A DNA stretch of 64,000 nucleotides from Streptomyces werraensis (GTDB lineage Bacteria > Actinomycetota > Actinomycetes > Streptomycetales > Streptomycetaceae), in contig BNBX01000005.1 of NCBI GenBank assembly GCA_014656175.1, forward strand, positions 324,117 through 388,116, read 5' to 3'. The position numbers were made by a program, and so were the translations under genes. The stretch's first letter is position 1, and every line of letters starts with the position of its first letter. Under the pieces are notes generated by a model. That model worked only from the letters and a program-made list of their open reading frames with translations. It had not been told where the DNA came from and searched no databases. Positions 7,827-14,579 of this stretch are shown in pieces.

Positions 7827-8180
7827 AGGTATCGCTTCTCTCCTACGCCGTCTCACGAGTGCGCCACTCCCAGCGCGGGGGGCGGACGGAGCGGACCGGG
7901 GGACCGCGTCGACGTCCGCGCCGCATCGTGCTCGGGCGCGCCCACCATCCATTCTGCGGGATGGCTGAGATACGCACGCTACCTGCTCGCGTGCGCTGGG
8001 CCTACACCGACGGTTGTTACGGAACGGCGCGCGCCGGTTTGTCGGGCGCCGGCGGGCGTGGGCGGACGGTCCGCGGGCCGGCCGCCCACGCCCCGGGGCG
8101 TTCGGCCGTACAGTCGCACCGAAGGACCCGTCCCCGGTGTTACGGCACTACGCACCGCCATCTCGGGGCACTATGACGTC
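7827..8180 (+). other. Intergenic region with a large GC inverted repeat
   Basis: The 354-bp divergent spacer contains a perfect 12-bp inverted repeat, GGGCGTGGGCGG (8054-8065) and CCGCCCACGCCC (8082-8093), around a 16-nt centre. It could be an operator or an RNA hairpin in the leader of the MFS gene. Nothing else stands out. Confidence 0.4.
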
Positions 8181-9602
8181 GTGGCCACCGCGAGGACACC
8201 CCAGAGCGCCACCGGTACCGGTGGGCCCACGGGGAGCAAGGGACGCGGCCGGCGCCTCGGTTCGGTCCGGGCGGGCGGCCGTCTTCGTGCGTTCGGCCGG
8301 GCGCTGCACTTCCCGGTGACCAGAACCGCTCGCGGCATCCGCAAGGTGACCCACGCGCACGGCGCGGGCGAGTCCGGTCTCGGCAAGCTGATCGAGCTGC
8401 ACGGGGTGAACGGCGCGGGCGACGTGATGATCACGGTCGCGCTGGCCTCCACCGTGTTCTTCTCCGTCCCCACCGACGAGGCGCGCGGGCGCGTCGCCCT
8501 GTACCTGGCCATCACGATGGCGCCGTTCACGCTGCTCGCCCCGGTCGTCGGCCCCCTGCTCGACAAGGTCCCGCACGGCCGCAGGGCCGCCATGGCGGGC
8601 GCGATGCTGGCGCGGGCGCTGCTCGCGCTGGTGCTGTCCGGGGCGGTGGTCAGCGGCGGCCTGGAGCTGTACCCGGCGGCGCTGGGCGTCCTGGTGGCGT
8701 CCAAGGCGTACGGGGTGGTCAGAAGCGCCGTCGTGCCACGGCTGCTGCCGCCCGCCTTCTCCCTGGTGAAGGCGAACTCACGGGTGACCCTCGGCGGGCT
8801 GCTCGCCACGGGGATCGCGGCGCCGATCGGCGCGGGGCTCCAGCAGATCGGGCCGCGCTGGCCGCTGTACGGGGCGTTCGTGCTGTTCGTGGCGGGCATG
8901 CTGCTGTCGTTCCGGCTGCCGCCGAAGGTGGACTCCGCCAAGGGCGAGGCCGTGGCGCTGCTCGCCGCCGACGAGCAGCATCTGCACGGCCCGCACCGCA
9001 AGACCGAGAAGCCCGGGCTGCGCACGGTCGGCCCGGCGGTCACCCACGCGCTGGCCGCCAACGCCTCCATCCGCTGCCTCACCGGCTTCCTCATCTTCTT
9101 CCTGGCGTTCCTGCTGCGCGAGCATCCGATGACCGGCCAGAGCGCGGCGGTGTCGCTGGGCATCGTCGGCGTGGCGGCCGGCGCGGGCAACGCGCTCGGC
9201 ACGGCCGTCGGGGCGGGCCTGCGGTCCCGCGCCCCGGAAATCATCATCGTGACGGTGGTGGCGGTGGTGCTGGGGGCCGCGGTCACGGCGGCGGTGTTCT
9301 TCGGCGCGGTGCTGGTGGCGTGTCTCGCGGCGATCGCCGGGTTCGCACAGGCGCTGGCCAAGCTGTCGCTGGACGCGCTGATCCAGCGGGACGTGCCGGA
9401 ACAGGTCCGCACATCCGCGTTCGCCCGGTCGGAGACGCTGCTGCAGATGGCGTGGGTGCTGGGCGGCGCGATCGGCATCGCGATGCCGCTGATCGGCACG
9501 CTGGGGCTCGCGGTGGGCGCCGCGATCGTCGGCGCGGGCTGGCTGACGACGGTCCGCGGGCTGCTCCGTTCGGCGCGTCAGGGGCACGCGGGACGCCCGT
9601 GA
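8181..9602 (+). CDS. MFS transporter
   Basis: A 473-residue major facilitator with about twelve hydrophobic segments. It starts with a ~60-residue basic cytoplasmic tail followed by ESGLGKLIELHGVNGAGD, then membrane helices from about residue 80. FLIFFLAFLLREHPMTG marks the central region and AFARSETLLQMAWVLGGAIG a late helix. The family is conserved next to DUF3027 and the DUF2771 lipoprotein in Streptomyces; its substrate is unknown, and an export role is only likely. The GTG start at 8181 lacks a strong ribosome binding site, so the N-terminus is uncertain. Confidence 0.82.
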   Translation: MATARTPQSATGTGGPTGSKGRGRRLGSVRAGGRLRAFGRALHFPVTRTARGIRKVTHAHGAGESGLGKLIELHGVNGAGDVMITVALASTVFFSVPTDEARGRVALYLAITMAPFTLLAPVVGPLLDKVPHGRRAAMAGAMLARALLALVLSGAVVSGGLELYPAALGVLVASKAYGVVRSAVVPRLLPPAFSLVKANSRVTLGGLLATGIAAPIGAGLQQIGPRWPLYGAFVLFVAGMLLSFRLPPKVDSAKGEAVALLAADEQHLHGPHRKTEKPGLRTVGPAVTHALAANASIRCLTGFLIFFLAFLLREHPMTGQSAAVSLGIVGVAAGAGNALGTAVGAGLRSRAPEIIIVTVVAVVLGAAVTAAVFFGAVLVACLAAIAGFAQALAKLSLDALIQRDVPEQVRTSAFARSETLLQMAWVLGGAIGIAMPLIGTLGLAVGAAIVGAGWLTTVRGLLRSARQGHAGRP

Positions 9603-9672
9603 GTGGCGTAACGCGGGGCCACGCCGTACCCCACGTGGCGGACGGGGCACACCTGCCCGATAGCCTTCCGCC

Positions 9673-10155
9673 ATGACCACGTTGCAATCCGCTGTGCGAC
9701 GCCGCCGCGCCGTCGCCGCCGCCGGCGCCGTATCCGCCGGACTGCTTCTCCTGTCCGCCTGCGACAAGCCGACCGCGATGGCCACCGTCACGGTGGGCAG
9801 CGACTCGGTGAGCGCCGAGGCGACCTGCGGTGGCGAGGGCAAGGCCCTGACCACCGAGGCCCTCAACGAGTGCCTCCGGGACAAGGACATCGACGAGATC
9901 AAGGTCGACCCGACGGAGACCGTCCGCTTCGGCGTCGACCCGGAGATCGCCGACCACAGCTGGACGATCCTGCTGAACGGTCAGCCGCTCGTCGAGCCCA
10001 TGAAGAACAACACCTACCAGACCATCCCGGGCAGCGTGTTCTTCAACGCCCAGTACGGCGCCCAGGGCGACTCGACCCTGGTGTCGATCAAGGAGGGCGG
10101 CGAGAACGAGGCCACCGGTCTGTGGTCCTTCCGGCTGAAGAAGGACGAGGGCTGA
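9673..10155 (+). CDS. DUF2771 family lipoprotein
   Basis: This 160-residue protein has a basic N-terminus and hydrophobic core ending in the lipobox LLSAC with Cys30, so it should be lipidated and anchored outside the membrane. The remaining 130 residues form the DUF2771 domain, with a Cys pair (ATCGGEG and NECLRDKD) that may form a disulfide. The function is unknown. TAGCCT at 9661-9666 lies six bases before the ATG, suggesting a leaderless transcript. The futalosine hydrolase gene follows with an overlap or no gap. Confidence 0.88.
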   Translation: MTTLQSAVRRRRAVAAAGAVSAGLLLLSACDKPTAMATVTVGSDSVSAEATCGGEGKALTTEALNECLRDKDIDEIKVDPTETVRFGVDPEIADHSWTILLNGQPLVEPMKNNTYQTIPGSVFFNAQYGAQGDSTLVSIKEGGENEATGLWSFRLKKDEG

Positions 10156-10868
10156 TCACGTCCCTCGCACGCGTTCTCGTGGCCACCGCGGTCCCCGCCG
10201 AGCGGGACGCGGTGGCCGAGGCGTTCCCGGGGCCGGTACGGGTGCGGGAACTGCCCGGCGCGGTCGTGCACCGCGTCGCGGGCGGGCCCGACCTGCTCGC
10301 CGCCGGGGTCGGCCCGGCGCTCGCCGCCGCGTCGACGGCCGCCGCGCTGACCGCCGCCGCCCTGGACGGCCGCCCCTACGGCCTCGTCGTGTGCGCGGGG
10401 ATCGGCGGCGGCTTCGCGCCGCACGCGCCCCTCGGGTCCCTCGTCGTCGCCGACGCGATCACCGCGGCGGACCTGGGCGCCGAGACGGCCGAGGGGTTCC
10501 TGCCGGTGACCGAGCTCGGCTTCGGCACCGTCACCCACCGCCCGCCCTCGTCCCTCGCCGAGGCGGCCGCCGCCGCGTCCGGCGCGCGCACCGGCACCGT
10601 CCTCACCGTGTCCACGGTGACCGGCACCGCCGCCCGCGCGGACGCCCTGCGCGCCCGCCATCCCCGCGCCCTCGCCGAGGGCATGGAGGGCTTCGGCGTC
10701 GCCGAGGCCGCCGCCGCGCAGGGCGTGCCCGTCCTCGAGGTGCGGGCGGTCTCGAACCCTGTCGGCCCGCGCGACCGCGCCGCCTGGCGCATCGGCGACG
10801 CCCTGGCCGCCCTCACCGAGGGCTTCGGGAAGCTCGCGCCCGTACTGGAGAGTTGGAACACGGCATGA
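10122..10868 (+). CDS. mqnB: Futalosine hydrolase (MqnB)
   Basis: A nucleosidase of the MTA/SAH nucleosidase fold that removes hypoxanthine from futalosine in the futalosine route to menaquinone. Visible features are the first strand RVLVATAVPAERDAV, the CAGIGGGFAP loop, and the ligand segment EGMEGFGVAEAA followed by RAVSNPVGPRD. The start is unclear: a GTG at 10179 would cut into the first strand, so I placed it at the GTG at 10122, which overlaps the lipoprotein gene by 34 bp; initiation near 10152 is also possible. Its stop overlaps the mqnD ATG by 4 bp. Confidence 0.85.
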   Translation: MVLPAEEGRGLITSLARVLVATAVPAERDAVAEAFPGPVRVRELPGAVVHRVAGGPDLLAAGVGPALAAASTAAALTAAALDGRPYGLVVCAGIGGGFAPHAPLGSLVVADAITAADLGAETAEGFLPVTELGFGTVTHRPPSSLAEAAAAASGARTGTVLTVSTVTGTAARADALRARHPRALAEGMEGFGVAEAAAAQGVPVLEVRAVSNPVGPRDRAAWRIGDALAALTEGFGKLAPVLESWNTA

Positions 10869-11722
10869 CCACCAGTGAGCAGCAGCGGCTGCGCATCGCC
10901 TACTCGCCCTGCCCGAACGACACCTTCGTCTTCGACGCCCTCGCCCACGGCCGCGTGCCGGGCGCGCCCGCCCTCGACGTCACCTTCGCCGACATCGACA
11001 TCACCAACGGCATGGCCGAGCGCGGTGAGCTGGACGTGCTGAAGGTGTCGTACGCGGTGCTGCCGTACGTCCTGGAGGAGTACGCGCTGCTGCCCTGCGG
11101 GGGCGCGCTGGGGCGGGGCTGCGGACCGCTGGTGCTGACCCGGGAGCCGGGCGTGGACCTCACGGGCCGCACGGTCGCGGTGCCCAGCGAGAAGTCGACG
11201 GCGTACCTGCTGTTCCGGCTGTGGACGGCGGACGTCGTCCCCGGCGGTGTGGGCGAGATCGTGGTGATGCCGTTCCACGAGATCATGCCCGCCGTACGGG
11301 ACGGGAAGGTCGACGCCGGTCTCGTCATCCACGAGGCGCGCTTCACCTATCAGAACTACGGGCTGCACAAGCTCGCCGACATGGGCGAGCACTGGGAGAA
11401 CACCACCGGGCTGCCGATCCCCCTCGGCGCGATCCTCGCGCGGCGTGCGCTCGGCGAGGAGACGCTGACCCGGCTCGCGGACGCGGTCCGCGCCTCCGTG
11501 CGGGCGGCCTGGGACGACCCGGAGGCCTCCCGCCCGTACGTGATGGAGCACGCCCAGGAGATGGACCCGGCCGTCGCCGACCAGCACATCGGGCTGTACG
11601 TCAACGAGTTCACCGCCGACCTCGGCGAGGACGGCTACGCGGCCGTGCGCGGGCTGCTCACCCGCGCGGCGGCCGAGGGGCTCGTACCGCCCCTCGGCCC
11701 GGACGCGCTGCGGTTCCCGTAG
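10865..11722 (+). CDS. mqnD: 1,4-dihydroxy-6-naphthoate synthase (MqnD)
   Basis: This 285-residue protein converts cyclic dehypoxanthinyl futalosine to 1,4-dihydroxy-6-naphthoate, a late step of the futalosine menaquinone pathway. The family signature is seen in YSPCPNDTFVFDALAHG near the N-terminus, GRTVAVPSEKSTAYLL, and DAGLVIHEARFTYQNYGL, which contains the catalytic His region. It overlaps mqnB by 4 bp (ATGA), so the two consecutive pathway genes are coupled. The other mqn genes are not in the window, as usual for Streptomyces. Confidence 0.95.
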   Translation: MTTSEQQRLRIAYSPCPNDTFVFDALAHGRVPGAPALDVTFADIDITNGMAERGELDVLKVSYAVLPYVLEEYALLPCGGALGRGCGPLVLTREPGVDLTGRTVAVPSEKSTAYLLFRLWTADVVPGGVGEIVVMPFHEIMPAVRDGKVDAGLVIHEARFTYQNYGLHKLADMGEHWENTTGLPIPLGAILARRALGEETLTRLADAVRASVRAAWDDPEASRPYVMEHAQEMDPAVADQHIGLYVNEFTADLGEDGYAAVRGLLTRAAAEGLVPPLGPDALRFP

Positions 11723-11733
11723 GGAAGGTGCGC

Positions 11734-12117
11734 CTAGACGTCGAGCTGGTCGGCGACCGCGCGGAGCAGCCCGGCGATCTTCTTGCCGGCCGCGCGGTCG
11801 GGGTAACGGCCCCGCTCCAGTGACGGCGTGATGTTCTCCAGCAGTGTCGTGAGGTCCTGCACGATCGAGGCCAGCTCGTCGGGCTTCTTGCGCTGGGCGG
11901 CCGCGACCGACGGGGTCGGGTCCAGGATGGTCAGGGAAAGGGCCTGGTCGCCGCGCTGCCCGGCGACCACGCCGAACTCCACGCGCTGGCCCGGCTTGAG
12001 GGCCTCGACTCCGGCGGGGAGGACCGAGGAATGCACGAAGACGTCTCCGCCGTCGTCACGGGAGAGAAAGCCGAAGCCCTTCTCGCTGTTGAACCACTTG
12101 ACCTTGCCGGTAGGCAC
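11734..12117 (-). CDS. Cold-shock domain protein with C-terminal extension
   Basis: A 127-residue protein: an N-terminal CspA-like domain (1-66) with MPTGKVKWFNSEKGFGF (RNP1 near 14-19) and DVFVHSS (RNP2 near 25-31), then a ~60-residue helical tail (PDELASIVQDLTTLLENI and GLLRAVADQLDV). It should bind single-stranded RNA or DNA; the tail is actinobacterial and of unknown role. It is larger than the 67-residue Csp encoded at 40393. It is convergent with mqnD, and the 160-bp upstream region carries its leader. Confidence 0.92.
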   Translation of the reverse strand: MPTGKVKWFNSEKGFGFLSRDDGGDVFVHSSVLPAGVEALKPGQRVEFGVVAGQRGDQALSLTILDPTPSVAAAQRKKPDELASIVQDLTTLLENITPSLERGRYPDRAAGKKIAGLLRAVADQLDV

Positions 12118-12281
12118 GTCTGTCCTCGTCCTCGTACTCGTCGGGAAAACTGCATCGGAAAACGGCTCTTGATAGCACTCGGGCGGGCCCGATGACCCGC
12201 CGGTACCAAGGCTAATGGTCTTCGAGCCGGTGACAAGACGTCACCGCGTCGTTCCCTCGCGCAGGGAACTACCCTGGTGCG

Positions 12282-12557
12282 GTGCGTGACAAAACCCAAG
12301 CGAATTCCGCCGCGCCCGGTGACGGCCTGGTCCGTGCCGGTGCCCTCGTCTTCTTCGTCGGCGCCGTGGCCACTCTGGTCACGGTCGCCCCGCTGTTCCT
12401 CGGAACGACGCCCTTTCCGACGTACATGTTCGGATTGAGCATGCTCATGGGTGTCGGATTCGCCGTCGCCGGTGCGGGCGTACTGCGTTCCGCCGCCGCG
12501 GGACGACGGCACGCCCGGGCCGCTCGTGCGGTTTCCGGTCAGTTGTCCGAGCAGTAG
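12282..12557 (+). CDS. Small integral membrane protein
   Basis: This 91-residue protein has two membrane helices (GALVFFVGAVATLVTVAPLF and MLMGVGFAVAGAGVL) between short hydrophilic ends, with an Arg/His-rich cytoplasmic stretch near the C-terminus. No known domain. The GTG start lies six bases behind TACCCT (12270-12275) without a ribosome binding site, consistent with a leaderless mRNA. Its last 19 bp overlap the convergent HAD hydrolase gene. Confidence 0.75.
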   Translation: MRDKTQANSAAPGDGLVRAGALVFFVGAVATLVTVAPLFLGTTPFPTYMFGLSMLMGVGFAVAGAGVLRSAAAGRRHARAARAVSGQLSEQ

Positions 12558-13198
12558 TCCGAGAACCAGCGGGGGAATTCCGTCAGATCGGTGAGGACGG
12601 TGTCCGCGCCGGCCTCCCGGAGTTCCGCCGCGTCGCACGGTCCGGTGGCGACCGCGACCGACACCGCGCCCGCGGTGCGCGCTCCGCGCACGTCCCCCGT
12701 GTGGTCGCCGACGTACACGGACGCCCCGTGCTCGCGCAGCGCCAGCGCCTTCTGCTCGGCCCACAGGTCGCCGATCACCGCGTCCGGCTCGATGCCGAGG
12801 TGCGCGAGGTGCAGCTTGGCGTTGGGCTCGTACTTCGCGGTCACCACGACCGCCCGCCCGCCCCGCGCCCGCACGGCGGCTATCGCGTCCCGCGCACCGG
12901 GCAGGGCGAGCGTCGGCGCGATCGCGTACTCCGGGTACATGGCCCGGTACAACTCGGCGACCTCCTCGACCCGCTCCGCCGGGAACCAGTTCACCAGCTC
13001 CTCCACCAGGGGCGGCCCCAGCCGGCTGACCGCGAGATCGGCATCGACGTAGGTCCCGGTCCGCTCGGCGAGAGCCACGTAACACGCCCGGATCCCGGGC
13101 CTCGAGTCGATGAGCGTCATGTCGAGATCGAACCCGACGGTGGGAGCGGCGGTCCTGCCGGACGGAGCGGGCTGGGCGGGCGGGGTCACGTTGGCCAT
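12539..13198 (-). CDS. HAD-superfamily hydrolase (phosphatase-like)
   Basis: A 219-residue HAD protein with motif I FDLDMTLIDSR near residue 25, motif II VVTAKYEPN, and motif III/IV VYVGDHTGDVRGA, and a helical cap domain between. It resembles phosphoglycolate-phosphatase-like small-molecule phosphatases; the substrate is unknown. I chose the ATG at 13198 (MANVTPP) because CACAAT lies seven bases upstream; an in-frame ATG at 13207 is possible. The 3' end overlaps the convergent membrane protein gene by 19 bp. Confidence 0.88.
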   Translation of the reverse strand: MANVTPPAQPAPSGRTAAPTVGFDLDMTLIDSRPGIRACYVALAERTGTYVDADLAVSRLGPPLVEELVNWFPAERVEEVAELYRAMYPEYAIAPTLALPGARDAIAAVRARGGRAVVVTAKYEPNAKLHLAHLGIEPDAVIGDLWAEQKALALREHGASVYVGDHTGDVRGARTAGAVSVAVATGPCDAAELREAGADTVLTDLTEFPRWFSDYCSDN

Positions 13199-13207
13199 GT
13201 GCGCCAT

Positions 13208-13484
13208 TGTGCGCCACGCCCCTCCGGGCCCTGCCCGCCACGGCGGCACCCCTGCAGCGCCAGGTGCGGACGATCCGTGGCTGGTCGCGCAGTTCCCCGC
13301 GCCCCTGAACGGCGCAGCCGCGGGCAATCGTGCCGCTGGGGCGGCACGGGTGGGCACGGCGGCACCCTTGCAGCACCGGGTGCCGACGATCCGTGGCTGG
13401 TCGCGCAGTTCCCCGCGCCCCTGAAGGGCGGCGGCACCCTGCCGGGGTCAGGTGCGTGAACAACCCCGCCCGCCGGAACACCCC
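13208..13484 (+). repeat. Tandem intergenic repeats (116-bp period)
   Basis: This 277-bp non-coding spacer carries two long related units beginning CACGGCGGCACCC at 13239 and 13355. Each spans about 74 bp and differs at only a few positions; a decayed third begins near 13430. Each full unit contains the 23-bp core TCGCGCAGTTCCCCGC + GCCCCTG (13285-13307 and 13401-13423), which also occurs near 17294 and, inverted, near 41330. No gene is present. Confidence 0.8.
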
Positions 13485-14462
13485 TCAGCGTTGCCGCTGT
13501 GACCGCCACACCAGGAACAGCGCCGACGCCACCGCCGCCGTGCGGATCACCCACGGCCAGGTGCCCGCAAGCGCCGCGTTCATCTGCCCCTCGGCGACAG
13601 GCTCACCCCACCGCCCCACCGCACGCCCCCACAGCCATACGATCCCCCCGATCAGCGACAGGCCCGGCAGGATCACCACCGCCGCCTTCACCTCCCCCGG
13701 AGTCAGCCGCCGCGAGGCATACGCGATAAGCCACCCCAGGATCAGCGCGAACCAGTTCCCCAGCACCGCCCCCACGACCAGCGACGCCGCGGCGACCAGC
13801 AGCAGCGGATTGCTCCACCGCCGCGACGGCAGCCGCAGCAGCCGCCGCCGCGCTGGCACCTCCTCGGCCGCCTCCACCACCTCGGCAGCGGGCGGGGCCT
13901 CGGCCGCCGGCTGCTCCTCCTTCGGCGCCGGCCGCTTCAGGAGCTCAGGGATCTCCACCCCGCCCACGAACCCCGGCACCTCGTCCCCCACCCCGAAGGG
14001 ACCGCTGTCCACCCGCCACCAGTCGGGCTGACTCCCGCTGTCGCCGACCTCGTCGAGACCGGCCCGATGCGGCGGCGACGGCACGTCGGCCGGAGCGGAC
14101 GGCGGGGCCGGGGACGTCGACGACCGCGGCCGGGGGACGGCCTTCCGGAACACCCCGCCCGCCTTGGCCTCCCGCTGCACGGGGACACCCTTCGGCTGAT
14201 CCCGTTCCGGCGCGCCCGGCGCGGAGCCGGCCGTCGAGTCCTCCGCCTTGGAGACCACCTCCGTAGGCGTCCCCATCCGCGCGATGATCCGCCGCACCGC
14301 CGCCGGCGAGTCCACCACGGCCTTGGCGCGACGCCGGTCGATCTCGTCACGCAGCTCCGCGACCAGCCGCATCCGTGCCGCCGACGGCAACTGCCGCTGC
14401 TGCGCCACGTCGCCGACGCGGCTCAGATACTCGTAGACGACCTGGTCGCTCTCGATACCCAC
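13485..14462 (-). CDS. Membrane protein with N-terminal HAAS-like domain
   Basis: A 325-residue protein. Residues about 5-70 (YEYLSRVGDVAQQRQLP, RMRLVAELRDEID, IARMGTPTEVV) resemble the HAAS domain, a small helical module next to membrane sensors. A Pro/Ser/Glu-rich linker follows (80-200). The C-terminal third has about four membrane helices (NPLLLVAAASLVVGAVLG, FALILGWLIAYAS, VVILPGLSLIGGIVWLW, WVIRTAAVASALFLVW). GGAGGGG precedes the GTG start. It is divergent from the helicase-associated gene. The function is unknown; a membrane-linked regulatory role is possible. Confidence 0.75.
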   Translation of the reverse strand: MGIESDQVVYEYLSRVGDVAQQRQLPSAARMRLVAELRDEIDRRRAKAVVDSPAAVRRIIARMGTPTEVVSKAEDSTAGSAPGAPERDQPKGVPVQREAKAGGVFRKAVPRPRSSTSPAPPSAPADVPSPPHRAGLDEVGDSGSQPDWWRVDSGPFGVGDEVPGFVGGVEIPELLKRPAPKEEQPAAEAPPAAEVVEAAEEVPARRRLLRLPSRRWSNPLLLVAAASLVVGAVLGNWFALILGWLIAYASRRLTPGEVKAAVVILPGLSLIGGIVWLWGRAVGRWGEPVAEGQMNAALAGTWPWVIRTAAVASALFLVWRSQRQR

Positions 14463-14579
14463 GAAGTCCCCTCCGGGACGGATGCGTCGGGACACCGTCG
14501 CCCGACGGTACCGCGAGTGCGGCGACCCGGCCCAACTCCCGGCACGCCACGGACGTACCCACCCGCTAACGTGAGGCGG

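Noticed and set aside
13239..13460. CRISPR array from the tandem repeats
   Set aside because: Only two long units with 116-bp period, no short regular repeats with unique spacers, and no cas genes.
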